Positions 9,042 to 16,885 of a DNA stretch of 64,000 nucleotides are shown here, piece by piece; within the stretch, counting starts at the first letter, position 1, and every line of letters starts with the position of its first letter. Made by a program: the position numbers and the translations under genes. Under the pieces are notes generated by a model. It made no database searches and had not been told where the DNA came from. It saw only the letters and a list, made by a program, of their open reading frames with translations. Source of the DNA: Kitasatospora atroaurantiaca (GTDB lineage: Bacteria > Actinomycetota > Actinomycetes > Streptomycetales > Streptomycetaceae). The DNA lies in NCBI RefSeq assembly GCF_007828955.1, contig NZ_VIVR01000001.1:434001-498000 (forward strand). The letters are read 5' to 3'.

Positions 9042-9095
9042 ATGCCGCCGGAAGAGCCGGAGCCCGAAGAAGAAGAACTTCCCATTCGCATCTGA
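9042..9095 (+). CDS. 17-residue acidic micro-peptide, candidate precursor or scaffold peptide
   Basis: A complete short gene encoding MPPEEPEPEEEELPIRI. A perfect AGGAGG ribosome site sits 6 bases before the ATG, and a TTGACA promoter element lies about 60 bases upstream. Nine of 17 residues are Glu or Asp-like acid (all Glu), and the peptide ends in a hydrophobic-basic LPIRI. It is followed by a strong hairpin and then, in the same direction, by an NDP-kinase-like gene, while everything around is transcribed the other way. RBS strength, hairpin and cluster position match RiPP precursor genes. It resembles the three acidic peptides at 33299-33575 in size and charge but not in detail. Confidence 0.65.
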   Translation: MPPEEPEPEEEELPIRI

Positions 9096-9104
9096 ATTCC
9101 CGTT

Positions 9105-9140
9105 GCCCCGGGCCGGCCCCGCCAGGGACCGGCCCGGGGC
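9105..9140 (+). terminator. Attenuator-like hairpin between peptide gene and NDPK-like gene
   Basis: Arms GCCCCGGGCCGG (9105-9116) and CCGGCCCGGGGC (9129-9140) pair perfectly over 12 bp. The hairpin begins 9 bases after the peptide stop and ends 36 bases before the next start. Such a partial terminator commonly keeps precursor-peptide mRNA in excess over the downstream enzyme mRNA. Confidence 0.65.
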
Positions 9141-9176
9141 GGCGTGCGGTCGGCCCAGGTCACGGAGGAGGCGGAA

Positions 9177-10121
9177 GTGGGGCAGGGGATGTCTCCCGTC
9201 GGGCGGAACACGGCGTTGCTCGTCCTGATGCCCGACGCCATGGTCCAGGACCTCTGGGCGCCGCTCGACCGGCGCCTCGCACCGGTGCGCCTGGAGGTGG
9301 TGGCCACCACCGCGCGGCTGCTGCGCCCGCCCGTCCTGGCCGCGCTCTACGCCCACGGGACGTTCAAGCAGCCCAGGTCGGGCCGGGCCCCGAGCTCCTG
9401 GCTCTCCCACGAGCTCGCCACGCTGGACATGGCGGTGCCCGCCGTCGTCCGGACCGCGCACGACATCGACCTGGCCGGTCTGCTGGACTCCTGGAAGGGG
9501 CCCAGCGCCTACGCCGCCCGGCACCCGGGCGACCTGCGCTCGCTCTCCCCGGCGGCCCACCGGTGCTTCTCCGTGCTGCACACCCCGGACGACGCGGCCC
9601 AGACGGCGCTGGACGTCAGCACCCTGTTCGGTGACGCCACGCTGCGCGCACTGGCCGACCCCGGCCTCCCGGCCCGCTGCACACTGGCCGAACTGCGACG
9701 GCTGCGGATGCCCGGCGCACTGCGCGAGGCCTCCCACCCGTACGACATCGTGCACCGCTGTGCGACCAGGGCGGCGGCGCTGCTCGCGTACGACCACCTG
9801 CTGCGGCCCGGCGCGCGGTGGTCCGCCTTCGCCGGGCGCTGTGCGACGGCGCTCGGCGAGCCGGGTGGGCGCTGGGCCGCCACCGTCGGCGAGCTGTCGG
9901 CCGAGCTTCCCGCCGCCCCGGCGCCGGCCGAGGGGCGTGCGGCCGGGGAGATCCGCAGCCGCCTGGACCTGTACGACGCCTTGCGGCAGTTGCTCACGCC
10001 CGACGGCTACGGTCCGGACTCCTGCTCGGAGATCGAGCGGGCCTTCGACGCGAACGACCTGTTCCTGGACGGCTGGGAGCGGCACACGCTGCGGGTCGCG
10101 CTCTCCTTCCCCCTGGAGTGA
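9177..10121 (+). CDS. Nucleoside-diphosphate-kinase-like protein of the cluster
   Basis: A 314-residue protein whose N-terminal part reads as NDP-kinase fold: a leading strand LLVLMPDAMVQD (compare MIKPDA), a GPSAYAARHPGDLRSL segment, and FSVLHTPDDAAQTALDVSTLFG, which parallels the NVVHGSDS-and-acidic motif around the catalytic His of NDK. A His is present in SPAAHRCF and SVLHTPD. The C-terminal 150 residues are not recognised. It may phosphorylate or nucleotidylate a substrate, or only bind nucleotides. GTG 9177 has GGAGGA 8 bases upstream; ATG 9189 is an alternative. It pairs with the 17-residue peptide gene. Confidence 0.72.
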   Translation: MGQGMSPVGRNTALLVLMPDAMVQDLWAPLDRRLAPVRLEVVATTARLLRPPVLAALYAHGTFKQPRSGRAPSSWLSHELATLDMAVPAVVRTAHDIDLAGLLDSWKGPSAYAARHPGDLRSLSPAAHRCFSVLHTPDDAAQTALDVSTLFGDATLRALADPGLPARCTLAELRRLRMPGALREASHPYDIVHRCATRAAALLAYDHLLRPGARWSAFAGRCATALGEPGGRWAATVGELSAELPAAPAPAEGRAAGEIRSRLDLYDALRQLLTPDGYGPDSCSEIERAFDANDLFLDGWERHTLRVALSFPLE

Positions 10122-10127
10122 GCTTCC

Positions 10128-10172
10128 GTGGGTGCGGCGGGTTTCGGGTGGAGACCCGGCCGCCGCACCCAC
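10128..10172. terminator. Bidirectional terminator between NDPK-like gene and comB-like gene
   Basis: Thirteen-base perfect arms GTGGGTGCGGCGG and CCGCCGCACCCAC enclose a 19-base loop, exactly in the gap between two convergent stop codons. Confidence 0.8.
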
Positions 10173-10175
10173 CCG

Positions 10176-10994
10176 TCAGGCGTTGCGGACAGCCGCCGCA
10201 GCACCGGTGAACACCCGGCCGGTGCCCTCCCCCTCGACCCGGACCGGCACCGTGTCGCTGACGTCGACCTCCAGGGCGAGCGCGACGTCGTCGCCGAAAC
10301 CGGCGGCCACCAGTTCCCGGGCCGAGATGCACGAGGCAAGGGCCTCGGGGCCGGTCCACCCCCGGGCCGCCACCAAGGCCTCGGCGGAGAGCGAGCAGCC
10401 GGCGTCCGCCAGCCGTGAGCAGATCAGACCGGCCCCCAGCCAGTCCTCCAGCGAGGGACGCATGCCCTCGACCCCGGGCTCCACGGAACTCCAGTGCTCG
10501 CCACAGGCGACCACGGTCACCCGCTTCGCCACGCCGTCGTCGAGCAGCCGGGACACGGCCGCGGCGCTCGCGCTCGCGTTGCGCAGTCCGCCCACCAGCA
10601 GCGCCGGGGCGCCGGCCGCCGCCCCGGCCGCGGCGGCGCCGTTCAGCGAGGTGAAGAGCACCCGCTGGCCGGGTTCGGCGGACAGCAGGCTCTGCGGCGA
10701 CAGCGAGATCTGGCCCGGCGGCACCCGGCGGCGCTTGCTGAGCGGCCGCGCCCCCAGCCCGGTGGCGGCGGCCTCCAGGCCACCCATCCGCTCGATCTCG
10801 GCACCGCTGTAGACGAGGCAGGTGAAGTCGCGGGCCACCGCCACGGCCAGCGTGGTCGAGAAGGACAGCACGTCCACCACCACGACGATGTCGCCCCGCG
10901 CCGCGGCGAGCCCGGCGCCCGTGGGCCCCCACTCCACGTGCACCTGGCAGTCCGGCCACGGGTCGAACTGGCTGGGTGCGCCGACATCCGTCAT
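10176..10994 (-). CDS. ComB-family 2-phosphosulfolactate phosphatase-like enzyme
   Basis: A 272-residue protein matching the ComB family: early VVVVDVLSFSTT (D-V-x-S-F-S-T-T near residues 40-48), then LFTSLNGAAAA, LLVGGLRNA and VVACGEHW. ComB removes phosphate from 2-phosphosulfolactate in coenzyme M and sulfolactate formation. In this cluster it probably dephosphorylates a small phospho-acid, possibly a sulfonate, made from PEP. It is the next gene after the PEP-type TIM barrel (48-base gap), which supports a joint two-step reaction. RBS AGGACC precedes ATG. Family assignment is firm; the exact substrate is inferred. Confidence 0.85.
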   Translation of the reverse strand: MTDVGAPSQFDPWPDCQVHVEWGPTGAGLAAARGDIVVVVDVLSFSTTLAVAVARDFTCLVYSGAEIERMGGLEAAATGLGARPLSKRRRVPPGQISLSPQSLLSAEPGQRVLFTSLNGAAAAGAAAGAPALLVGGLRNASASAAAVSRLLDDGVAKRVTVVACGEHWSSVEPGVEGMRPSLEDWLGAGLICSRLADAGCSLSAEALVAARGWTGPEALASCISARELVAAGFGDDVALALEVDVSDTVPVRVEGEGTGRVFTGAAAAVRNA

Positions 10995-11042
10995 TCTCAG
11001 GTCCTTACGCGCGGTGGGAGTGCAGCTGGAATTGCCGTGAGT

Positions 11043-11966
11043 CTACTGCCCGGGGATGGTCGGGCGGGTATTTTCGGCCACGGTCCGAGCGGCCTGGCGC
11101 TCGGCCAGGTCACGGTCCTCGGCGAGCGCTATCTGACTCCTGGTGAATTCCTTCGTGCGCTTCACGAAGTCGATGTCCGGCAATTCCTCGGCCGGTACTC
11201 CGCGCAGCTCTGGGAGTTCGCCGTAATGCATCGATACATACGGTACGCCGCTGTCCTCCGCGCGTTCCAGGACGGCTTTCGAGAGATTTCCGGCGAGGCC
11301 CCAGTCGATCTCCGCGCCGACCGCTTCGCGGAGGGTCTCCACCGCCCACCAGACGCTGGGGTGCAGCTTCATGTCCCGGTCCTGCCGGCTCGTCCCGGTG
11401 AGCAGCGAGGAGAGGTCGTTGAGCCCGAGCATCAGGTTGGTCGCCCCCATGGAGACCAGCTTGCCCGCCTCCAGCAGGGCCGAGGGGATCTCGATCATCG
11501 AGCCGAAGCGGTTCGGCCAGTCGATCCGCTCCAGTACGTCGGCCGCGAACGAGAAGTCGGCGGCGTCCCGGACGAAGGGCAGCAGCAGATGGACGTTGCG
11601 GTGCTCCCGGGCGACCTCGGCGACCACCCGCAGCTCGGTCTCGAAGGCCTCGGGCAGTTCCAGGGCCCGCCTGACCCCGCGCCGGCCCTTCATGAAGTCG
11701 GCCTCGTGGTAGCGCCGGTCGACGCCGTCCAGCGTGTTGGCCTCCTGCGAGGTGAACTCCGTGGTGCGGTACCAGATCGGCCCGGTCGGGCAGGCCTCGG
11801 CCACCGCCCGCACGTAGTCGCCCAGACGCTGCCGCGCCTCGGGCCTGGTGATGAACCGGCCCTGTGAGCGCAGCACATACTCGCTGCGGATGAGACCGAC
11901 CCCCTCGAACATCTCCATGATCGGAGACGGCGGGATCTCGCCGCTGAGGCTGAGGCGGTGGCGCAT
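11043..11966 (-). CDS. Stand-alone PEP/pyruvate-binding TIM-barrel enzyme
   Basis: A 307-residue protein equal to the C-terminal barrel of PEP-utilising enzymes (PEP synthase, PPDK, EI of PTS). Diagnostic stretches are EGVGLIRSEY (about 25), IWYRTTEFTSQEAN, LLLPFVRD, GSMIEIPSALL and LMLGLNDLSS (compare SIGSNDLTQ). The catalytic Cys loop typical of full-length enzymes is not evident, and neither the phospho-His nor ATP-grasp domain is present. It may therefore use PEP directly, for example adding a nucleophile before ComB dephosphorylation. RBS AGGAGG lies 8 bases before ATG. Confidence 0.82.
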   Translation of the reverse strand: MRHRLSLSGEIPPSPIMEMFEGVGLIRSEYVLRSQGRFITRPEARQRLGDYVRAVAEACPTGPIWYRTTEFTSQEANTLDGVDRRYHEADFMKGRRGVRRALELPEAFETELRVVAEVAREHRNVHLLLPFVRDAADFSFAADVLERIDWPNRFGSMIEIPSALLEAGKLVSMGATNLMLGLNDLSSLLTGTSRQDRDMKLHPSVWWAVETLREAVGAEIDWGLAGNLSKAVLERAEDSGVPYVSMHYGELPELRGVPAEELPDIDFVKRTKEFTRSQIALAEDRDLAERQAARTVAENTRPTIPGQ

Positions 11967-11997
11967 GGTGACCCTCCTGAGGCGTGGTGACGCGGAA

Positions 11998-12678
11998 TCA
12001 GCAGTAGCGGTAGAGGTAGGCGCGCCCGACCGGCCGCCAGCCGATCCCGGCGAAGAAGCGGTCCGAGCCGGAGCCCGGCTCGAGCAGGGCGGCTGCCCCG
12101 CCCCGCCCGGCGGTCAGGGCCTGGACGCAGCGCCGGGCGGCCCCGGTACGTCGTGCGGCCGGCTCGCACACCACCGAGCAGACCAGCAGCCTGGCGCCGG
12201 ACTCGCCCAGCGGAGCGAGCAGTTGCTGGGCGCCGGCAGCCGCGACCGGGCGGCCGTCCCGGTGGATCCGGGCATGGCTCCAGGACGGGTCGTCCCTGGC
12301 GGTGGGCGGCAGCGGGGTCAGGCCGGCCTGCTGCCAGAGCGCGGCGAGCTGCTGCCACTCGGCCGGCCCGGGGACGTCGCAGGCCGGCCCGGGGACGTCG
12401 CAGGCCGGCCCGGGGACGTCGCAGGCGGCCCCTCCGGGAGGCCCGTCCGGCGCGTCGGCGCCCCAGACTTCCAGCGGCACCGCCCGCAGCGCCGCCGACT
12501 CACCGTCGGGCAGCGGCCGGCCCAGGCTCAGGATCCGGGCACCCGTGTGCAGCAGCGGCCGCACGCGCGACCAGCCGGCGCCGTCCAGGAGGTCCGGCCA
12601 GAGCAGCAGGGAGCGGTGGTGGGACTGGACCCCCGCCACCGAGTGGAGCCAGTCGGCGGCAGGCTCGGTGACGACCAC
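11998..12678 (-). CDS. GNAT-fold acetyltransferase-like protein with triple internal repeat
   Basis: A 226-residue protein. The C-terminal half reads as a GNAT fold (RPVAAAGAQQ; ARLLVCSVVCEPAARRTGAARRCV; ending FFAGIGWRPVGRAYLY), so it may acylate an amine in the pathway or a resistance target. The N-terminal half is not recognised. A 7-residue unit ACDVPGP is repeated three times near residue 85 because of a 21-bp DNA repeat. GTG 12678 overlaps the preceding TAG by one base, showing tight coupling with the diiron protein gene. Confidence 0.7.
   Translation of the reverse strand: MVVTEPAADWLHSVAGVQSHHRSLLLWPDLLDGAGWSRVRPLLHTGARILSLGRPLPDGESAALRAVPLEVWGADAPDGPPGGAACDVPGPACDVPGPACDVPGPAEWQQLAALWQQAGLTPLPPTARDDPSWSHARIHRDGRPVAAAGAQQLLAPLGESGARLLVCSVVCEPAARRTGAARRCVQALTAGRGGAAALLEPGSGSDRFFAGIGWRPVGRAYLYRYC
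12361..12423. repeat. 21-bp direct repeat x3 inside the GNAT-like gene
   Basis: Three perfect copies of a 21-bp unit beginning GGCCGGCCCGGGGACGTCGC. The unit is a multiple of three, so it adds seven residues per copy without breaking the frame. Confidence 0.95.
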
Positions 12679-13877
12679 TACTCCCCCAGCAGTTCGAAGA
12701 TCTGACGTTCGTCGAGCGCCGCGTACTGCTCCTCGGTGAGCAGGCCGTACTCCTCCAGCAGCTTCCCGGCCCGCTTCCGCGCCGCCTCGCCGGCCGCCGC
12801 CAGGCCGCCGGCCGGGTGGTGGCGGTCCAGCAGGCTCCGGGACTCCTTGAGGTGGAGGGTCTCGTCCCGGCAGATGAAGGCGAACGCGGCCGCCGTCCGC
12901 TCGTCCCCGCGCCGCCGGGCCTCGCGTTCCAGGCTGCGCATCGGGCCGATGATCCCCAGCTCTCCGAAAAGCGTGATCTGCGTCCAGGCGTCCCAACCCG
13001 GCATCGCCCCGCGGACCTTGATCCCGATCATGCTGCACTCGAAGCGGTACGGGTCCTCGCCGCGCTCGGCCAGCAGGGCGTGGCCGGACGCGGCGTGCCT
13101 GGCCTCGTCCCAGGCCAGCCGGGCGAGGTGGCGCAGCACCTCGACCGGCGCCTCCTCGACGAGGTCGAAGAGGGCCAGCGCGAAGGTCTCCAGGGCGTCG
13201 ATCTCGTCGCGGTTGATCCGCAGCAGCTCGACCAGGTCGTCCTGGTACGCGGAGCCCGAGGTCTCCCAGTCGTCGGCCTTGCGGTAGTCCCGGGTGTGGT
13301 CGAAGAGCCGGAACCTCTCGTCCCTGGCGCCCATCACCGGCCGGCGCACCTCGGCCTCGGCCGGCTCCGGGTACGCCTTGGGCTCGGCCGGCCCGCACGC
13401 GGTGGTGAACCAGGCGAAGGCGTCCCGGAGGTCGGCCAGCCCCCGGCGGCGGACCCGCTCGGAGGGCCCGTCGAGCAGCGGGTCGAAGGCCGCGTCGGCG
13501 AAGGCCGCCAGGAGCGGCTCGTACCAGTGGCGGACCAGCACGGGCAGGCGGTCGCCCGCCGGCGTGGCGAGCGCCGCCGCGAGCCTCCGGGCCAGCTCCG
13601 GCGGCAGCGAGCGGTCGGGGCGGCCGCCCAGCTCGACCACCCGCTCCTCGACGGTGGCGGCCACCTCGGTGAGGGTGAACAGGGCCTCGCCGGAGGCGAG
13701 TTTGAGCTCGAACTCGGGCAGGTCGAGCGTCCCGGCCGCGAGCAGCCTGACGACCGCCCACAGCTCGCGGCACAGCCCGTCGAGCTGCCGCAGGCTGGCT
13801 GCCGGGTCGGCGCCCGGCCGGGTGGTGAACCGTGCCGGCCAGGGCAGGGCCCGCCCCGGCTCGATGGCTGCTGTCAT
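12678..13877 (-). CDS. Ferritin-like (DUF455-type) diiron protein
   Basis: A 399-residue protein with a C-terminal four-helix ferritin-like domain. Metal ligands are visible as RDEIDALETF, then WDEARHA (ExxH), LFGELGI and RDETLHLKES (ExxH), in the right order and spacing for a diiron site. The N-terminal 190 residues are helical and unrecognised. Members of this superfamily oxidise or desaturate organic substrates with O2. It overlaps the PLP enzyme by 4 bases (ATGA), so both probably act on the same building block. The exact reaction is unknown. Confidence 0.83.
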   Translation of the reverse strand: MTAAIEPGRALPWPARFTTRPGADPAASLRQLDGLCRELWAVVRLLAAGTLDLPEFELKLASGEALFTLTEVAATVEERVVELGGRPDRSLPPELARRLAAALATPAGDRLPVLVRHWYEPLLAAFADAAFDPLLDGPSERVRRRGLADLRDAFAWFTTACGPAEPKAYPEPAEAEVRRPVMGARDERFRLFDHTRDYRKADDWETSGSAYQDDLVELLRINRDEIDALETFALALFDLVEEAPVEVLRHLARLAWDEARHAASGHALLAERGEDPYRFECSMIGIKVRGAMPGWDAWTQITLFGELGIIGPMRSLEREARRRGDERTAAAFAFICRDETLHLKESRSLLDRHHPAGGLAAAGEAARKRAGKLLEEYGLLTEEQYAALDERQIFELLGE

Positions 13878-15205
13878 CGGGTCGCCTTCCTCGCCACCTG
13901 GGCCAGGTGGGCGGCCAGGTCGTCGATCTGCTGTTCCGGTTCGATGCCGACGCTGATCCGGGTGAAGCACTCCCCGAGCGCGGTGTTCAGCGGGTCGCGG
14001 CCGTAGGCCCGGCCGGTGGTCAGCGTCCAGCCGAAACCGGCCCGGATCCTCGGTTCCTCCCAGGCCCCGGCCCACTCGGCCACCAGGGCACGGTGGGCCG
14101 CCTCGGGGTCGGCCGCGGCGCCCTCGGGCAGGGCGACGAAGGCCATGCAGCCGTCGGCGCCCCGCTCGACGGCCCGGGCCAGCAGGTCCTGACGGTCCGC
14201 CACCGCCCGGCGGGCGTCGGTGACCACCAGGTCCGGCCAGCACCGCTCCAGCGTGTCGACGAACCGTCGGCGCCTGGCGGAGTGCAGGGCCAGCCGGCTG
14301 CGGCAGGCCGCCACCTCGCCGGGGCGGATCCGGTGCAGCGCCCTGCCCTGCAGCTGCTGCCCGGTGCGGCGGGCGCAGAGCCGGGCGGCCTCTCCCCACT
14401 CACCCCAGCCGTAGAGGACCCCGCTTCCCGCGGCCCGGGTCAGGTACTTCATGCCGGACTCCACGTACAGCGTGTCCGGCCCGGCCATCAGCTCGGCCGG
14501 GACGGTGCCGTGGCCCAGCGCGGAGCAGTCCAGGACGGTACGGATCCCGGCCGCGCGCAGCGGTTCGAGGACCGGCACGTCGCAGCGCGGCCCGTTCAGC
14601 GCCAGCTCCGCGAGGGCCAGCACGGGGCTGTGGCGGGCGATCGCCGCCGTCGCCGCCTCGGCGTCGCGCAGGTCCACCGGGACGGTCCGCAGGCCCCACG
14701 GGAGGTACAGCGCGTCCAGCAGGTCCCGGGTCTCGAAGTACATCCGGTCGTGCACCAGCAGGGTGTCACCGGGCCGGGCGCCGGAGGCGCGGACGGCCAC
14801 GTCCAGCGCGGACATCCCGGCGTTCACCAGGACGGCCTGCTCGCTGCCGAAGGCGGCCGCGGCGAGCTGCTCGGCGCGGCGGCGCCGGCCGTTCTCGTAG
14901 CTGTCCCAGTACGTCCTGGGGCTCAACCCCTGCTCCTGCTGTGCGGCGTCGGCCCAGAACTCCTCCATGGAGCGGTACGCCGCGGCGGCCTCGAAGGAGG
15001 AGTCGAGCAGCCCGGCGAGCTGCCCGGACGCCGCGCGGTAGCGCTCCAGCAGGGGCCTGAACGCCAGGCCGCCGTCCGCCGCCTCGGCGAGAGAGGCCGG
15101 CACGGCGAAGCCCTCCGCCCGGTACTCCTCGACCAGGGCGCCCGCGAGCCGCACCAGGTACGCGGTGCTGGCCTCGGAGACCTCGCCCGCCGGCCCGCCC
15201 GTCAC
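13874..15205 (-). CDS. PLP-dependent fold-type I enzyme (Cys/Met-metabolism or aminotransferase-like)
   Basis: A 443-residue fold-type I PLP enzyme. The cofactor region is FGSEQAVLVNAGMSALDVAV (substrate/phosphate cradle, about 130), an Asp in VLDCSALGHG and the Schiff-base Lys in VESGMKYLTRA (about 265). Sequence style is closer to cystathionine gamma-synthase/lyase enzymes, which do beta/gamma elimination or replacement, than to plain aminotransferases. The N-terminal 100 residues are an unusual helical extension. GTG 15205 overlaps the methyltransferase stop by 4 bases. It would form or modify an amino-acid side chain for the NRPS. Confidence 0.82.
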   Translation of the reverse strand: MTGGPAGEVSEASTAYLVRLAGALVEEYRAEGFAVPASLAEAADGGLAFRPLLERYRAASGQLAGLLDSSFEAAAAYRSMEEFWADAAQQEQGLSPRTYWDSYENGRRRRAEQLAAAAFGSEQAVLVNAGMSALDVAVRASGARPGDTLLVHDRMYFETRDLLDALYLPWGLRTVPVDLRDAEAATAAIARHSPVLALAELALNGPRCDVPVLEPLRAAGIRTVLDCSALGHGTVPAELMAGPDTLYVESGMKYLTRAAGSGVLYGWGEWGEAARLCARRTGQQLQGRALHRIRPGEVAACRSRLALHSARRRRFVDTLERCWPDLVVTDARRAVADRQDLLARAVERGADGCMAFVALPEGAAADPEAAHRALVAEWAGAWEEPRIRAGFGWTLTTGRAYGRDPLNTALGECFTRISVGIEPEQQIDDLAAHLAQVARKATR

Positions 15206-15987
15206 CGCTCCACCACGAAGAGCGTGTACGGGAAGGGCATGCCCGGCACATCGGTGCGGCTCTCCTCGACGGTGACCTCGCCGTACCCGCCGAGCAGCGT
15301 CCGCCACTCCTCGGCGGTGCGGTGCTGGGGGACGCACGGCACGTCGAAGGTGTTGAGGCAGCGGTTGAAGAACTCGTCCACGTAGAGGTGGAACTCCTCG
15401 CTGTTCTCGGCGTCCAGGCAGTTCTCCACGATCACCCAGCGCTCGGCCCCGGTCCGGGCGACGGCGTCCAGCAGCCGCCGCACCTCCGGTTCGTGGTGCA
15501 GCACGGTGCACAGCAGCGCGGAGCCGTACTCACCCTCCGGCAGCCGTACGTCGGCCGGGACGTCGTGCACCGGGAACGGCAGCCGGGACCAGTCGCTCTC
15601 GTACGCCGTCGAGCGTTCGCACCCGGTCACCGAGCCCGCGTCGAGGCCGTGCCGGAGCAGGGCCCGCAGCACGGTGAAGTCGCCGCCGAGCACGTCGAGC
15701 ACCGGACCGGTCAGGTGTCCGGCCAGCCAGGACGCGACGAACTCGGAGCGCTGCTCGGCGAAGACCCGGTTCCACTCGGCCCGGACGCCCGACTCGGCCA
15801 GCACCGGGGCCGTGGGCCCGAAGCCCTCCCGGCCCAGCAGCAGCCGTACCAGCCTGGCCGTCCCGACTGGGTCGGCCAGGTCGAAGGCGCCGCGGGACCA
15901 GATGTCCAGCATCCGCTGCTCGAAGAGGTCCAGCAGTTTCTCGTCCGGGAGCGGCCCGGGGCGGTCCTCGGTCTTGGATGGCATCAT
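15202..15987 (-). CDS. Class I SAM-dependent methyltransferase-like protein
   Basis: A 261-residue methyltransferase-fold protein. A SAM-binding strand-loop is visible as GPVLDVLGGDFTVLRALLRHG (about 93), an acidic strand-2 end near GCERS and the post-IV motif ALLCTVLHHEPE. Helical N-terminal cap residues 1-70 select the substrate. It overlaps the PLP enzyme gene, sharing the pathway step order. The target atom (O, N or S) cannot be told. Two consecutive ATGs at the start make the first codon uncertain by one residue. Confidence 0.82.
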   Translation of the reverse strand: MMPSKTEDRPGPLPDEKLLDLFEQRMLDIWSRGAFDLADPVGTARLVRLLLGREGFGPTAPVLAESGVRAEWNRVFAEQRSEFVASWLAGHLTGPVLDVLGGDFTVLRALLRHGLDAGSVTGCERSTAYESDWSRLPFPVHDVPADVRLPEGEYGSALLCTVLHHEPEVRRLLDAVARTGAERWVIVENCLDAENSEEFHLYVDEFFNRCLNTFDVPCVPQHRTAEEWRTLLGGYGEVTVEESRTDVPGMPFPYTLFVVER

Positions 15988-15996
15988 GACGGTGCC

Positions 15997-16806
15997 TCAG
16001 ACCGTCATCGACATACGGCGCGGGTCGGCGATCGCCGCCACGACCTCGTCCACCAGCTGCTCGGCGAGGTCGTGGTCCAGCTCGCGCTCGATGCCGTGCA
16101 GGAACTCCAGCACGTAGTCGACGGTGCGCCGGTCGTAGGGCCAGTCGAACTTGGTGCAGAGCGTCAGCGCGGCGAAGTCCTCGGGGTGCTCGATGCTGCT
16201 CGCCCAGTCGCCGTACTCGCCCATGGTCCGGGCGAGCAGCGAGTCCGGCTCCTTCGTGTAGCCGCCCGTGCCGGAGAAGACCTCGGCGGCGAGGTTCCGG
16301 CCGAACGCCGGGTCGCCGAGCCGGGCGAGGCTCTGCCGCAGGCCGTTCTCCCGGACGCTGTCGGCGACGTGGCTGCCGACCCGGAAGTCCAGCGCGCACT
16401 CGACGGAGGTGTGGCCGAAGTCGCGTTCCAGGTGGGCCCGGGTGTCGTGGTCGCGGGGGTCGCGGTCGGTGATGCCGAGGCGCAGCGCGTTGTCGAAGAA
16501 GCCGTCCATCCGGTCGACCGCGAGGTGCATCTCCTGGTAGGCCCAGCCGATCCGTTGGGGTTCGGGGGTGAGCGTGGGCCCGTAGTGGATGACCCAGTCG
16601 GTGATGATGTGACCCTCGATCAGCTTGGCCGCCCGGTCGACGGGCTGCTCGTCCTGGCGCTGCACGGCCTCCTTGAGCCGGCCGTACGCCCACTCGTGGC
16701 AGTGCGCCAGGTTGGGGAAGAGCGCCAGCACGGCGTCCTCCTCCCAGACCTCGGAGCCGGCGGTGGCCGCGTGCTCGATGACGGCGAGGTGTCCGATGAT
16801 GTCCAT
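15997..16806 (-). CDS. Hypothetical protein B with H-x3-D-x3-HYG motif
   Basis: A 269-residue helical protein of unknown function. GHLAVIEHAA at the start, CHEWAYGR (about 55), HIITDWVIHYG (about 85; H-x3-D-x3-H-Y-G) and GWAYQEMHL follow in the same order as in the cluster protein at 20819, so the two are paralogues. The spaced His/Asp residues suggest a metal site, faintly like zinc-dependent phospholipase C/S1-P1 nuclease folds, but I would not assign that family. Two copies in one operon suggest a heteromer or two similar reactions. Confidence 0.75.
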   Translation of the reverse strand: MDIIGHLAVIEHAATAGSEVWEEDAVLALFPNLAHCHEWAYGRLKEAVQRQDEQPVDRAAKLIEGHIITDWVIHYGPTLTPEPQRIGWAYQEMHLAVDRMDGFFDNALRLGITDRDPRDHDTRAHLERDFGHTSVECALDFRVGSHVADSVRENGLRQSLARLGDPAFGRNLAAEVFSGTGGYTKEPDSLLARTMGEYGDWASSIEHPEDFAALTLCTKFDWPYDRRTVDYVLEFLHGIERELDHDLAEQLVDEVVAAIADPRRMSMTV

Positions 16807-16885
16807 GCGACGTCCTTTCGACGTGTCAGGTGGGAGCCGGGGTTCGGGGTGACCGGGTGGTCCGGCGTCGGGGCGGCCGCGCCGG

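Noticed and set aside
11043..11966. PEP mutase (phosphonate pathway)
   Set aside because: Motifs match the C-terminal barrel of PEP synthase/PPDK-type enzymes, not the EDK-containing PEP mutase/isocitrate lyase family, and no phosphonopyruvate decarboxylase is near.
15997..16806. Assignment as zinc-dependent phospholipase C
   Set aside because: Only one H-x3-D-x3-H match was found; the other conserved ligands of that family could not be placed.
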